From NCBI RefSeq assembly GCF_002002725.1, contig NZ_MUNW01000064.1:62001-126000 (forward strand): DNA of 64,000 bases, given 5' to 3'. Below the pieces are notes generated by a model. The model searched no databases, was not told where the DNA came from, and was given only the letters and a program-made list of their open reading frames with translations. The position numbers and the translations under genes are program-made. This document shows positions 37,673 through 46,994 of this stretch, piece by piece (within the stretch, counting starts at the first letter, position 1; each line of letters starts with the position of its first letter). The DNA is from Sinorhizobium sp. A49. GTDB lineage: Bacteria; Pseudomonadota; Alphaproteobacteria; Rhizobiales; Rhizobiaceae.

Positions 37673-37927
37673 CTCGATCTCCGATGCTGTCTGTTCGACG
37701 TCGGCGCAGAGGCCCCGTTACCGGGCATGAAAGGCGCCGGCGACAGGGGCTACGCTAACAACAGCCAGACTATCCGCAAAGTAGTGACGGGCACTTGATA
37801 CGCATCAAGGCGCGAAGTTCATCTTGGAAAGTGTCGCAGATCTGCGCCAGTCGTGCCGGAGCAGCACGGGTGCCGGAAGCGCTACGCGCCGCGTGAGACG
37901 CGCAAGGGGCCGGAAGACATCAAGGTG

Positions 37928-38344
37928 TCAGCTATTCGCCATCCAGACGGAAAGCCAGATCCACATGCCGCCGAGCGTCGCGAAGCCGGCCATGAACAGC
38001 GGGCGGCGGTAACGAATGCGGTTGCTGGTGACATGGACAAAGGCATGCAGATAGCGCGAGGCAATGAACAGCCAGGCGAGTACCAGCGAGACGATGTTAT
38101 CCGCCTCGGTGATGTAGAGCAGCACGCAGCAGACGTGGAACAGCACCGGCAGTTCGAACTGGTTGGCGATGCTGTTGCGAACGACCAGGCTTTCGCCCGG
38201 CTCTTCGCGGTTCTCGCGAAACTGCGAGACCTGCACCTTGCCTGCCTTCACCAATCCGACGCGGCGGAACGACAGGAGGGCATAGAGGACGAAAACGAGC
38301 AGCACATGCGCCACCATCGGCCAGAAGATCTCGAAGCCCGTCAT
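37928..38344 (-). CDS. MAPEG family membrane protein
   Basis: 138-residue protein with four membrane segments of the MAPEG family (FWPMVAHVLLVFVLYALL, SFRR loop, QFELPVLFHVCCVLLYITEAD, VLAWLFIASRYLHAFVHV, PLFMAGFATLGGMWIWLSV). The motif RNSIANQFELPVLFH and ASRYLHAFVH match the eicosanoid/glutathione-metabolism family. Bacterial members have unclear roles and may conjugate glutathione to hydrophobic compounds. It ends the guaB downstream region (107 bp) on the same strand. Confidence 0.87.
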   Translation of the reverse strand: MTGFEIFWPMVAHVLLVFVLYALLSFRRVGLVKAGKVQVSQFRENREEPGESLVVRNSIANQFELPVLFHVCCVLLYITEADNIVSLVLAWLFIASRYLHAFVHVTSNRIRYRRPLFMAGFATLGGMWIWLSVWMANS

Positions 38345-38384
38345 CGTTCTTACTCCACTCGAAACAACCCACTCAGGATAGACA

Positions 38385-38437
38385 GAGGCGCCGGAAGGCG
38401 CCTCATATCAGGAACGGACGAGAGCGCCGGAAGGCGC
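38385..38437. terminator. Tandem near-identical hairpins after guaB
   Basis: GAGGCGCC-GGAA-GGCGCCTC (38385-38404) and GCGCC-GGAA-GGCGC (38424-38437) are two hairpins with the same GGAA (TTCC on the minus strand) loop, 19 bp apart. They lie between guaB (minus strand, ending at 38452) and the MAPEG gene and probably attenuate or terminate guaB transcription. No T-tract follows. Confidence 0.6.
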
Positions 38438-38451
38438 CCCCGCGAAGATGC

Positions 38452-39954
38452 TTAGTGCGAACCCGGATAGTTCGGGCTCTCGCGGGTGATGGTGACGTCA
38501 TGGGCGTGGCTTTCGCGAAGGCCGGCGCCGGAGATGCGCACGAAGGTGGCGCGTTCCTGGTAGTCCTTGATCGTCGCGCCGCCAACATAGCCCATCGAGG
38601 CCTTCAGGCCGCCAGCGAGCTGATGCAGGACGCCGGAGACCGGACCCTTGTACGGAACCTGGCCTTCGATGCCTTCCGGAACGAGCTTCAGCGTATCGCG
38701 GACTTCCGCCTGGAAGTAGCGGTCGGCGGAGCCGCGGGCCATCGCGCCGACGGAACCCATGCCGCGATAGGCCTTGAACGAGCGGCCCTGGTAGAGGAAG
38801 ACTTCGCCCGGGCTTTCGTCGGTACCGGCCAGCAGCGAACCGACCATGACGGCGGAAGCGCCGGCAGCGATCGCCTTGGCAAGGTCGCCGGAGAACTTGA
38901 TGCCGCCATCGGCAATAACCGGGATGTCGGCCGCCTGAGCCGCTTCGACGGCAGCCATGATGGCCGCCAGCTGCGGAACGCCGACGCCGGCGACGATGCG
39001 CGTGGTGCAGATCGAGCCCGGGCCGATGCCGACCTTGACCGCATCGGCGCCGGCGTCGATCAACGCCCTGGTGCCATCAGCAGTGGCGACATTGCCAGCC
39101 ATGATGCGAACCGAGTTCGACAGCGTCTTGACACGGGTGACCGCATCGAGGACGCGCTGCGAATGGCCGTGCGCGGTATCGACGACGATGAGGTCGACAC
39201 CGGCGTCGATCAGACGCTCGGCACGCTCGAAGCCGTCATCGCCGACGGAGATGGCGGCGGCGGCGCGAAGACGTCCCTGCGCATCCTTCGAGGCGTTGGG
39301 GTTCAGCTGCGACTTCTCGATGTCCTTGACCGTGATGAGGCCGACGCAGCGACCGTCGCCGTCCACAACGAGCAGCTTTTCGATGCGGTGCATGTGCAGC
39401 AGGCGCTTGGCTTCCTGCTGGTCGACGCTTTCCTTGACGGTGATGAGGTTTTCACGCGTCATTAACTCGTAGATCTTCTGGTTCGGATCGGAGGCGAAGC
39501 GCACGTCGCGGTTGGTCAGGATGCCGACGAGACGGCCCTGCTTCTGGCCGCCATTGCCGCCGTTCTCGACGACCGGGATGCCGGAGATGCCATGCATCTT
39601 CATCAGGCCGAGCGCGTCGGCAAGCGTGCCGTCGGGACCGATGGTCACCGGATTGACGACCATGCCGCTTTCGAACTTCTTGACCTGGCGAACTTCTTCG
39701 GCCTGCTCGACCGGGGTCAGGTTGCGGTGGATGACGCCTATGCCGCCGGCCTGTGCCATGGCGATCGCCAGGCGTCCTTCGGTGACGGTATCCATGGCCG
39801 AGGACAGGATCGGGAGGTTGAGGTCGATATCCTGCGCAATGCGGGTCGAGATGTTCGTCTGTCCCGGCATGACTTCGGAATGCCCGGGCTGGAGCAGAAC
39901 GTCGTCGAAGGTCAGAGCCTCCAGACCGGTTGCCGTTTCGATGATACGCGCCAT
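38452..39954 (-). CDS. guaB: Inosine-5'-monophosphate dehydrogenase
   Basis: Converts IMP to XMP in guanine nucleotide synthesis, 500 residues. It begins [31 protein letters not shown]. The start chosen is the ATG at 39952-39954; a TTG two codons earlier is open but has no need to be used. CBS domains (residues about 95-210, GVIHRNLTP... SGIPVV...RDVRF) separate the catalytic core. The catalytic Cys lies in [20 protein letters not shown], and the IMP-binding [24 protein letters not shown] is present. Confidence 0.97.
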   Translation of the reverse strand: MARIIETATGLEALTFDDVLLQPGHSEVMPGQTNISTRIAQDIDLNLPILSSAMDTVTEGRLAIAMAQAGGIGVIHRNLTPVEQAEEVRQVKKFESGMVVNPVTIGPDGTLADALGLMKMHGISGIPVVENGGNGGQKQGRLVGILTNRDVRFASDPNQKIYELMTRENLITVKESVDQQEAKRLLHMHRIEKLLVVDGDGRCVGLITVKDIEKSQLNPNASKDAQGRLRAAAAISVGDDGFERAERLIDAGVDLIVVDTAHGHSQRVLDAVTRVKTLSNSVRIMAGNVATADGTRALIDAGADAVKVGIGPGSICTTRIVAGVGVPQLAAIMAAVEAAQAADIPVIADGGIKFSGDLAKAIAAGASAVMVGSLLAGTDESPGEVFLYQGRSFKAYRGMGSVGAMARGSADRYFQAEVRDTLKLVPEGIEGQVPYKGPVSGVLHQLAGGLKASMGYVGGATIKDYQERATFVRISGAGLRESHAHDVTITRESPNYPGSH

Positions 39955-40083
39955 GGCCAATTCCCTTCAATAACGAAAATCCCCGGGAAACGGGCTGCGA
40001 TTTGCCCACCGGGTGACTTCAAAGCTTGTCTTGGAAGTTGGCGAGGGCTCGTAACACGGATATGTCAGGATGCAAATAGCAAA

Positions 40084-40103
40084 GCCCGGGAAATGTCCCG
40101 GGC
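40084..40103 (-). terminator. Terminator hairpin of the MBL-fold gene
   Basis: GCCCGGGA (40084-40091), AATG, TCCCGGGC (40096-40103) form an 8-bp stem; on the minus strand it is followed by TTTGCTATTTG. It lies 45 nt downstream of the MBL-fold stop. Confidence 0.7.
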
Positions 40104-40147
40104 TCCACCCATTGTTGTTGCAGAGCAACATTTCAGCCGTCAAAAGC

Positions 40148-41140
40148 TCAGATATCGAGCTGATAGCTTGCCGGCACGAAGCGATAACCCTGGTCCTTCA
40201 CCTCGACGAAACCGACGGCGGGAAACGGCATGTGATAGCCGATGAAAGGCAGCCTTTCGCTCGCAATCATGTCGAAGACCTTGCGGCGCGAGGCGGCGGC
40301 CGCTGCCTTATCCATATCGAAGCGCACCTCCCAATCCGGTCGTTGCAGCGACAGGACATAATGATTGGCGGTATCGGCCGTCAGCATCATCGCCTTGCCG
40401 TCCGATTCGAGACGGAACACCATATGGCCGGGCGAATGGCCGAAGGCGGCGATCGCCGAAATGCCCGGAGCGACCTCAGCCCCATCGCCGATGAACGTGG
40501 CTTTCGCGGCAAGCGGCACCACCTTTTCCAGCACGCCCTTGTGACCGCCTTCTGCCGGCGTGCCGATCCGAGCCGGATCCTTCCAGAAGGCATACTCCGT
40601 TTCACCGATGATATAGCGGGCATTGGCGAAGGCCGGCTTGCCACCTTCCATCAGGCCGCCGATATGATCGCCGTGCATATGGGTGAGCACGACGGTCGAC
40701 ACGCCCTCGGGTGTGTAGCCGGCAGCACGGAGACCGTCGACGAGGCGGCCGGATCCGGCCTCACGCCCGCCCTCGCCCAGACCAGTGTCAAACAGGATGA
40801 CTTCTGTGCCGGTATCGACAAGGACAGGCGAATAGCTGTTGACCAGCTTATCGTTCGGCAGAAAATTCTGGGCCAGCAGATCGGCGACTGCCTGTTCCGA
40901 CTGGTTGGTACCGTAGGTCTCGTGCGGCTTGGGAGAAACGCGGGTGCCGTCGCAGATCACCACGACCTTGAACGCGCCGAGTTTGAGCGCCCGGGTGGGC
41001 GGTTGTGCTGGTTGCATGTTCTGATTGTCCGTCTTTTCCTGGGCCACTGCGAACCCGGTGATGATTGAGGGCGCCGCCAATACACCCATTGTCGACGCCG
41101 TCATCAAGGTGCGGCGCTTCATCGACATGTCGCTCGTCAT
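40148..41140 (-). CDS. Exported metallo-beta-lactamase-fold hydrolase
   Basis: 330-residue MBL-fold protein with a twin-arginine-like signal (MSMKRRTLMTASTMGVLAAPSIITGFAVA). The zinc-binding motif is HMHGDHIGGLMEGG, with further ligands GHSPGHMVF and the C-terminal GYHMPF, so the binuclear metal site looks complete. Closest in style to N-acyl homoserine lactonase-like or generic MBL hydrolases; the substrate is not evident. The ATG at 41140 is chosen over 41143 because GGGAG then lies at better spacing. It is divergent from the MFS gene at 41322. Confidence 0.87.
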   Translation of the reverse strand: MTSDMSMKRRTLMTASTMGVLAAPSIITGFAVAQEKTDNQNMQPAQPPTRALKLGAFKVVVICDGTRVSPKPHETYGTNQSEQAVADLLAQNFLPNDKLVNSYSPVLVDTGTEVILFDTGLGEGGREAGSGRLVDGLRAAGYTPEGVSTVVLTHMHGDHIGGLMEGGKPAFANARYIIGETEYAFWKDPARIGTPAEGGHKGVLEKVVPLAAKATFIGDGAEVAPGISAIAAFGHSPGHMVFRLESDGKAMMLTADTANHYVLSLQRPDWEVRFDMDKAAAAASRRKVFDMIASERLPFIGYHMPFPAVGFVEVKDQGYRFVPASYQLDI

Positions 41141-41321
41141 CATTTTCTCCCGCTATTGACTGCCTCTCGTCATCTCTGGGCCAGAAGTAGCGTCTTGACA
41201 GCAATGGACAGGCGGGATCACAGGCTTTTGATCTGCAATCGTCGGTTTGGTCCCGACAAAGCCATCGGAAGCGCTAGCTTGGAGCCCAAGCTGACGCCGC
41301 CCACGCCCAAGGCACATTCGC

Positions 41322-42731
41322 ATGAACCGTATCGTCCCGATGATCCTTGCCGTCGCGCTCTTCATGGAGCAGATGGATTCAACCGTCATTGCCACGTCGC
41401 TGCCGGCCATTGCCCGCGACATCGGCGTCGGGCCGATCACGCTCAAGCTGGCGCTGACCGCCTATATGGTGTCGCTGGCGATCTTCATCCCCTTGAGCGG
41501 CTGGATGGCCGATCGCTTCGGCGCCAAGAAGATTTTCCGCGCGGCGATCCTCGTCTTCATCGCCGGCTCCATCCTCTGCGCCATCTCCAACAGCCTGCTC
41601 GCCTTCGTGCTGTCGCGGTTCCTGCAAGGCATGGGCGGCGCGATGATGACGCCGGTCGCCCGTCTCGTGCTGGTGCGCAGCGCCCCGCGCAGTGAACTCG
41701 TCTCGGCAATGGCGCTGTTGACGATCCCGGCGCTGGTCGGGCCGCTTGCCGGACCGCCGCTCGGCGGCTTCATCACCACCTATTTCTCCTGGCACTGGAT
41801 CTTCCTGATCAACGTGCCCGTCGGCATCGCCGGCTATATCCTCTCCGGCATCTACCTGCCCCACATGGAACCCCGCAATCCGCCGCCGGTCGACATTCTC
41901 GGTTTCCTGCTTGGCGGCATCGCCGCATCCGGCGTCGTCTTCGGACTATCGGTCATCAGCCTGCCGGCGCTGCCGCCGATCATCGGCATCGGTTCAGTGA
42001 TAACGGGCGTGATCGCTAGCCTGCTCTACATCGCCCATGCCCGGCGCCATCCCCACCCGATCCTCGACCTCAAGCTCTTCCAGGACAGCGCCTTTCGCGC
42101 CGCCCAGATCGGCGGCACGGTGTTCCGCATTTCCGTCGGTGCGGTGCCCTTCCTGATGCCGCTGATGCTGCAGGTCGGCTTCGGCCTCAATCCGTTCCAA
42201 TCCGGCATGATCACCTTCATCGGTGCAGTCGGCGCGATCACCACGAAGTTCTATGCGCGCCGCGTGCTCGCATTTGCCGGCTTCCGCACGACGCTGATCA
42301 TCGCCGCCATCATCGCGGCGGTCACCACCTTCGCCAATGGCTTCTTCACGCCGGCAACGCCCTATCTGGTGATGATCAGCATTCTGCTGATCGCCGGCTT
42401 TGCCCGCTCGTTCTTCTTCACCAGCGTCAACGCGCTATCCTTTGCCGATATCGACGATGCCGATGCCAGCAAGGCAACGTCGATGAGCGCGGTGCTGCAA
42501 CAGATCAGCTTGGCACTCGGCGTTGCCGTCGCCGGCGCGATCCTCGAAATCGAGACCTCGCTCAGCGGCGGACCGCTGCAGCTCGACAACTTCCATACAG
42601 CGTTCATGATCATTGCGATCGCCAACCTTCTGGCGGCAATCCCTTTCCTGACGATGGCGAAGAATGCCGGCGCCTCGGTCTCCGGACACAGGTTACCGGT
42701 GCGCGAGATCGAAACGTCGGCAGGAAAGTAA
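41322..42731 (+). CDS. MFS drug:H+ antiporter, DHA2-like (14 segments)
   Basis: 469-residue efflux transporter of the major facilitator superfamily. The hydrophobic profile suggests 14 membrane segments, starting MNRIVPMILAVALFMEQMDSTVIATSLPAIARDIGVG. The DHA2 signature in segment 1 (LDxTIVxxALP-like, here MDSTVIATSLPAI), the A-motif GWMADRFGAKKIFR and the C-motif-like region GPLAGPPLGGFITTYFSWHWIFLINVP are present. The substrate is unknown. It is divergent from the MBL-fold gene, with 181 bp between the two starts. Confidence 0.93.
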   Translation: MNRIVPMILAVALFMEQMDSTVIATSLPAIARDIGVGPITLKLALTAYMVSLAIFIPLSGWMADRFGAKKIFRAAILVFIAGSILCAISNSLLAFVLSRFLQGMGGAMMTPVARLVLVRSAPRSELVSAMALLTIPALVGPLAGPPLGGFITTYFSWHWIFLINVPVGIAGYILSGIYLPHMEPRNPPPVDILGFLLGGIAASGVVFGLSVISLPALPPIIGIGSVITGVIASLLYIAHARRHPHPILDLKLFQDSAFRAAQIGGTVFRISVGAVPFLMPLMLQVGFGLNPFQSGMITFIGAVGAITTKFYARRVLAFAGFRTTLIIAAIIAAVTTFANGFFTPATPYLVMISILLIAGFARSFFFTSVNALSFADIDDADASKATSMSAVLQQISLALGVAVAGAILEIETSLSGGPLQLDNFHTAFMIIAIANLLAAIPFLTMAKNAGASVSGHRLPVREIETSAGK

Positions 42732-42755
42732 AAGCGGGGCGGGTTGGTCTAAGGG

Positions 42756-43139
42756 CTATTCCGGCCGCTCGCAGACCGCCGACAGCTTGTTGCCGTCGAG
42801 ATCGCGCACCCAGGCGCCGTAGAAATGGGCGTGGAATGGGCGCAGGCCCGGCGCTCCCTCGTCGATGCCGCCCTGGGCAAGGGCGGCCGCATGGAAGGCG
42901 TCGACCGCCGCACGCGTTTCGGCAACAAGCGCGATCGTCACACCGTTGCCAAAGGTTGCCGGCTTGCCATTGAACGGCGTCACCACCCAGAACCGGCACC
43001 TGATATCGCCATCGGCGCCATAGCCGATTTCGGTCTCGTCCTGTCGTTGACGGCGGTATCCGAGCGTCGCCAGCACCGGGTCGTAAAACGCGCCCGCGCG
43101 CTCAAGATCGTTGGTGCCGACCGTCACATAAAGCAGCAT
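42756..43139 (-). CDS. VOC superfamily (glyoxalase/dioxygenase fold) protein
   Basis: 127-residue single-VOC-fold protein: MLLYVTVGTNDLERAGAFYDPVLATLGY, then VWVVTPFNGKPATFGNG-type strands and a closing HFYGAWVRDLDGNKLSAVC. Metal ligand positions typical of the fold (His, Glu, His) are only partly visible. Its function could be in resistance or as an isomerase; no substrate can be assigned. It lies 3 bp downstream of rlmE on the same strand and may be translated from the same transcript. Confidence 0.85.
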   Translation of the reverse strand: MLLYVTVGTNDLERAGAFYDPVLATLGYRRQRQDETEIGYGADGDIRCRFWVVTPFNGKPATFGNGVTIALVAETRAAVDAFHAAALAQGGIDEGAPGLRPFHAHFYGAWVRDLDGNKLSAVCERPE

Positions 43140-43142
43140 GGC

Positions 43143-43880
43143 TCAGTCCGCCGCTTCGTCTTCTGCGGGCTCATCCGCGTCGGTCGCGCGGCGTCCCTTG
43201 AAGCCCTTGGCAAGCAGGAACATTTCCACCGATTCGGCACGCGAAGATGCAGGCTTGATGTGAACGACCTGACGGAAATTCTGCTTCAACATGTTGAGCA
43301 GATCGCGCTCGGTGCCGCCCTGGAAGGTTTTTGCCAGGAAATGCCCGCCCTCGCCCAGAACGTCGACGGCGAAATGCGCCGCCACTTCGCAGAGATGCAT
43401 GGTGCGAAAATGGTCCGTCTGACGGTGTCCGGTCGTCGGCGCCGCCATGTCGGAAATGACCAGATCCGGCGTGCCGCCGATCGCTTCCATCAGCTTTTCA
43501 GGCGCTTGCGGGTCGAGAAAATCCATCTGCAGGATGCGCACGCCGGGCAGCGGATCCATCTCCAGGAAGTCGATCGCGGCCACGCGCGGATCGCCATCCG
43601 TCGAGTTGGTTACCTTGGCGGCGATCTGCGACCAGCTGCCGGGGGCGGCTCCCAAGTCGATGATGCGGCGGGCGCCATTGAGGATCTTGTGTTTCTCGTC
43701 GATCTCCAGAAGCTTGAAGGCGGCGCGCGCACGGTAGCCTTCGAGCTGGGCGCGCTGGACGTAAGGGTCGTTGATGTGGCGCTCGATCCAGCGGCGGGAC
43801 GACGCCTTGAGCTTGCCCTTCTTGACCTTCTGGCCAAGCTTTCGGCCGCTGCGGTTGCCGCCAACAGGAGGTTTCGTCAT
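43143..43880 (-). CDS. rlmE: 23S rRNA (uridine-2552-2'-O)-methyltransferase
   Basis: RrmJ/FtsJ-type SAM methyltransferase that modifies U2552 of 23S rRNA, 245 residues from the ATG at 43878-43880 ([25 protein letters not shown]). The rhizobial N-terminal basic extension precedes the fold. The core shows [18 protein letters not shown], the SAM motif [17 protein letters not shown], and the K-D-K-E tetrad residues around [22 protein letters not shown] and [11 protein letters not shown]. It follows ppx by 112 bp in the same direction. Confidence 0.95.
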   Translation of the reverse strand: MTKPPVGGNRSGRKLGQKVKKGKLKASSRRWIERHINDPYVQRAQLEGYRARAAFKLLEIDEKHKILNGARRIIDLGAAPGSWSQIAAKVTNSTDGDPRVAAIDFLEMDPLPGVRILQMDFLDPQAPEKLMEAIGGTPDLVISDMAAPTTGHRQTDHFRTMHLCEVAAHFAVDVLGEGGHFLAKTFQGGTERDLLNMLKQNFRQVVHIKPASSRAESVEMFLLAKGFKGRRATDADEPAEDEAAD

Positions 43881-43958
43881 GTGTTTTATCCTTCGTGGCG
43901 GCAAAGGCCGCGCATCCCTTCGGACGCGCCGGGCCTGCCGTATCTGCAGATGTTATCG

Positions 43959-44000
43959 CACAATTGCCTAAATCGATTTCCGATTGAAGGAATTATGTGG
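43959..44000. repeat. Palindromic rhizobial repeat, copy B, overlapping the ppx stop
   Basis: CACAATTGCCTAAATCG (43959-43975) pairs imperfectly with CGATTGAAGGAATTATGTGG (43981-44000). It is related to the palindrome at 32709-32756 (shared CCTAAATCG-like and AAGGAATTATG blocks). Its right arm contains the TAA stop of ppx (43993-43995). Confidence 0.6.
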
Positions 44001-45540
44001 TCGAGCTGCGCTGATGCCTGCGCGGCCGCGAGCGTCGCCAGGCACCATCGTCGGCCATCATGTCGGTGAGCAAGCCTTCCCGCAGCCCGCGGTCGGCAAC
44101 GCGCATGCGTGTCGAGGGCCAGCGGCGACGGATCGCTTCGAGGATCGCGCAGCCGGCCAGCACCAGATCGGCACGATCGGGGCCGATACAGGGGTTTGCC
44201 GCCCGCGCATCAAAATCCCAGGACAGAAGCCGCGCCTGCATGGCAGAGACCTCGTCGTCGGACAGCCAGAGCCCGTCGACGCGACGGCGGTCATAGCGCG
44301 GCAGATCCAGGTGAACGCCGGCAAGCGTCGTCACCGTGCCCGAGGTGCCGATCAGGTGGAAGCCGCTGCCGGCTATACCCGTTGCCAGCGCCTCGACCGG
44401 AGGGCTGTCGAAACGCGACAGCATACCCTCGACTTCCTGAACCATGGCTTCGAAGCTTGCAGGCGTCACATGCTGGCCGCCGTGGCGCTCAGACAGGGTT
44501 ACGACGCCGACGGGCAGTGAAGTCCAGTGGGTGATGTGGTTGGCGAGGCGGTTGGATCTGTTGTCGCCGATGCGGATGACGGCGATCTCCGAGGAGCCAC
44601 CGCCGATATCGAAGAGAACGACGGAGCGCGTCTCGCGATCAACCAGCGACGAGCAGCCGGACACGGCAAGCCTCGCCTCCGTCTCGCGGTTGATGATCTC
44701 CAGCTCGAGCCCCGTTTCCTTGGCGACGCGCTCAAGGAAGCTTTCGCCGTTTGCTGCCGCACGGGCGGCTTCGGTTGCGATCAACCGGCTGCGCCGAATG
44801 AGACGCCCACCCAGCTTGGTGGCGCAGACCTTCAGTGCCTCGACGGCGCGGTCCATCGCGTCGTCGGACAACCGGCCGCTGGCGCCCAGTCCCTCACCCA
44901 GCCTGACGATACGCGAGAAGGCGTCGACCACCCGGAACTGGCCGGGACGGGTCGGCTGCGCAATCAGCAGACGGCAATTGTTGGTGCCGAGATCCAGTGC
45001 CGCATAAAGCGGCGCCGGTGGCTCGCTGGCGGCAACGAAGGGTGCGCGAGGCTGGTCGGAACGCGACGGCGCTTGTCCGCCAGGCTGAGGCGCTGCAAGC
45101 CGGGATACGGCCGCCCCGTCGTTGGGGCGCGGCTGCGCCTGCTGCCGCTCGCCCGAGGTGAGTGGCCGTCCCTGAATGCCACGACGATGTCGTGCCTTCT
45201 TGTTGCGCTTGTGGCCTTTCCTGTCGCCCATTGCCGGGTCGACAAGCTGCGCATCGCGGCTACCCGCAGATGCGGGTGCAGCCTGAGCCTGCTGTTTTGC
45301 GGATTTCGAACGACGACGCCGTTTGCGCTTGCGCGCCGGTTCCGCATCGTCTGGTCCTGCGGGACGCCCTGCCAGACCGGCACCGCCGGGTTGGCTGGCA
45401 ATTGCAGACGGCGAAGCAGACGACTTGCGCCGTTTCCGCTTGCCCTTGCCGTTGCGCGGAACCATCTTGTTTCCATCGCTACGGCCTGCTGCCGACGCCC
45501 CGGATTCGGACGGCTTTTCGCCGTGATCGGGGTCTTTCAC
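43993..45540 (-). CDS. ppx: Ppx/GppA family exopolyphosphatase with long basic N-terminal extension
   Basis: 515 residues from a GTG at 45538-45540 (MKDPDHGEKPSES). The C-terminal part (from about residue 178) is a Ppx/GppA phosphatase: YAALDLGTNNCRLLIA, the catalytic-type VLFDIGGGSSEIAVI, and the second motif GTSGTVTTLAGVHL. Members remove terminal phosphate from polyphosphate or pppGpp. The first 178 residues are predicted disordered and strongly basic, with clusters KGKRKRRKS, RKRKRRRRSKSAK and RKGHKRNKKARHRR, unlike the 300-residue core of standard enzymes. The open frame continues further upstream through the tRNA on the opposite strand, which is not coding. Function of the extension is unknown; binding to RNA or polyphosphate is an inference. 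Confidence 0.88.
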   Translation of the reverse strand: MKDPDHGEKPSESGASAAGRSDGNKMVPRNGKGKRKRRKSSASPSAIASQPGGAGLAGRPAGPDDAEPARKRKRRRRSKSAKQQAQAAPASAGSRDAQLVDPAMGDRKGHKRNKKARHRRGIQGRPLTSGERQQAQPRPNDGAAVSRLAAPQPGGQAPSRSDQPRAPFVAASEPPAPLYAALDLGTNNCRLLIAQPTRPGQFRVVDAFSRIVRLGEGLGASGRLSDDAMDRAVEALKVCATKLGGRLIRRSRLIATEAARAAANGESFLERVAKETGLELEIINRETEARLAVSGCSSLVDRETRSVVLFDIGGGSSEIAVIRIGDNRSNRLANHITHWTSLPVGVVTLSERHGGQHVTPASFEAMVQEVEGMLSRFDSPPVEALATGIAGSGFHLIGTSGTVTTLAGVHLDLPRYDRRRVDGLWLSDDEVSAMQARLLSWDFDARAANPCIGPDRADLVLAGCAILEAIRRRWPSTRMRVADRGLREGLLTDMMADDGAWRRSRPRRHQRSSTT

Positions 45541-45803
45541 TTGTCTCAACCATTGCGCCGCGCAAAGCCTTATCAGCCGCTCAAGGCGCTTTCTCGATTT
45601 TTCGTTGGGGCGACTGTACCAGCGCCGCCCCCATTCGCCAAACTTTTTTTGAGAAACGGCTTGTGCACAACAATTCGGACGAGCGGCCGGTTCCGGCCTA
45701 CCCCCCGCAAACATGGCGGGTTCAGCGCCCTGCCGGCCCGTTCCCATCACCGCCGCGACGACGATCTTCGCTTCATGCGCGATTTTTTTTTTGCAAAAGG
45801 TAT
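45541..45803. other. Region between ppx and the tRNA-Gln promoter
   Basis: No supportable gene is seen. The long open frames here are extensions of ppx or antisense shadows. The A/T-rich run near 45782-45793 lies upstream of the tRNA promoter. Confidence 0.4.
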
Positions 45804-45831
45804 TTGCATCAGCCGCTGATTTGTTTATAAG
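45804..45831 (+). promoter_or_regulatory. Promoter of tRNA-Gln
   Basis: TTGCAT (45804-45809) and TATAAG (45826-45831) with 16 bp spacing. The predicted start near 45838 is about 35 bp before the tRNA. Confidence 0.65.
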
Positions 45832-45872
45832 CCCGCCAACCAACCCGACGGGCTTCGCCCCGACGGCGGCTT

Positions 45873-45946
45873 TGGGGAATAGGTTAACGGTAGACCCACG
45901 GACTCTGACTCCGTTAGTCCTGGTTCGAATCCAGGTTCCCCAGCCA
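45873..45946 (+). tRNA. tRNA-Gln (anticodon CTG)
   Basis: TGGGGAA (45873-45879) pairs with TTCCCCA (45936-45942), followed by discriminator G and encoded CCA (45944-45946). The anticodon stem ACGGA/TCCGT closes the loop CTCTGAC with anticodon CTG at 45905-45907. The T-arm GGTTCGAATCC is present. It resembles the E. coli tRNA-Gln(CUG) in its TGGGG acceptor start. Confidence 0.96.
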
Positions 45947-46154
45947 AACTCTTTCAAAAACAAATTCAGCAACGCGATCACCTCGGCAAGTGTGCCTTTC
46001 GCGCGCACTGCGCTGCCGCCTTGAGCGCCTTTTTCAAAAAGACACCACCGCGTTCGCTGCCTTCAAATCTGATGCCCTGCAAACTCGATACGCTTTCAGA
46101 TTGCATTAACGATGTTCGCTTACTCTTCGGTAGGATTTCCAGCGGGGTGGGCAG

Positions 46155-46994
46155 ATGTTTCGGGCAAACAGTTTTCTTATTTTTCTTTTGTCGAGCGCAC
46201 CGCTCGCGGCAGCCGCCGATATTGACGGACCGCTGGTCGGGACAGACGACTACTATGAGGCGCCGGTCGAACAGGCATCGCTGGGCGTGACGGGATACAT
46301 CGAAGGCGCCTATGGAAGCGTCATCGATTCTCCCGGCGATATCGATGCCGACGCCTGGGCACTGCGAGGCGCCGTCAACTTCGATGCGGGCGGCGGCTTC
46401 AATCTCCAGACGGATCTCGGCTACACCAGCGCCTCGATCGAGAACGCCAATACGAACAACTACAGCGGCACTCTGCACGGTTACTACCGCGACAATGTCT
46501 ATGCGGTGGGCGCGTTCGTACAGGCAGCGCGTCTTGACGCAGGCTTCGACAGCCACATCAACGACTATATGGGCGGCATCGAAGGCGCCTATTTCCAGGA
46601 CACATGGACCATCCATGGTGCGGCTGGCTACGGCCAGGCGCGGTGGGAAGGTTTCGACGCCGATCATTACATGGCAGCACTCGGCGCCCGCTTCTATGCG
46701 ACCGACAATGTGCGTTTCGATCTCGACGGCGCGCTCGACCGTATCACCGCCAGCGACATCGACTACGATATCAGCAGCCTGAAGCTGACGGCGAACTATC
46801 GCTCGGTATACTTCCCGGTCACAGTGTTCGGCGGCTATAAATACGCCAACGAGGAGGTTTCCGGTTTCGGATCATCGGTGTCGGGCGACACCGGCACCAT
46901 CTTCGGTGGTCTGCGGTTCTCCTACGGGTCGAACAGCCTCAAGGAAGAAGAGCGCCTGGGACCGGTCTGGTCTAACAACAGCCGATCGTTCTGA
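46155..46994 (+). CDS. Outer-membrane beta-barrel protein (hypothetical)
   Basis: 279-residue protein with signal peptide MFRANSFLIFLLSSAPLAAA. The mature part is rich in alternating aromatic and polar residues forming repeated amphipathic strands (GVTGYIEGAYGSV, NLQTDLGYTSASIE, LHGYYRDNVYAVGAFVQAA, WTIHGAAGYGQARW, RFDLDGALDRITA, PVTVFGGYKYANEE, TGTIFGGLRFSYGS). This fits a barrel of perhaps 12-14 strands; the last segment ends with a charged tail rather than a C-terminal Phe in the last strand, though the final residues are RSF. I cannot name a porin family. ATG at 46155 has GGTGGGCAG upstream. Confidence 0.75.
   Translation: MFRANSFLIFLLSSAPLAAAADIDGPLVGTDDYYEAPVEQASLGVTGYIEGAYGSVIDSPGDIDADAWALRGAVNFDAGGGFNLQTDLGYTSASIENANTNNYSGTLHGYYRDNVYAVGAFVQAARLDAGFDSHINDYMGGIEGAYFQDTWTIHGAAGYGQARWEGFDADHYMAALGARFYATDNVRFDLDGALDRITASDIDYDISSLKLTANYRSVYFPVTVFGGYKYANEEVSGFGSSVSGDTGTIFGGLRFSYGSNSLKEEERLGPVWSNNSRSF

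Noticed and set aside
42825..44069. Plus-strand open frame opposite rlmE and the VOC gene
   Set aside because: Antisense to two well-supported genes; the composition mirrors the reverse strand.
45541..46008. Extension of the ppx open frame upstream to 46008
   Set aside because: It runs across the tRNA-Gln gene on the other strand and has no family similarity; the GTG at 45540 is used instead.
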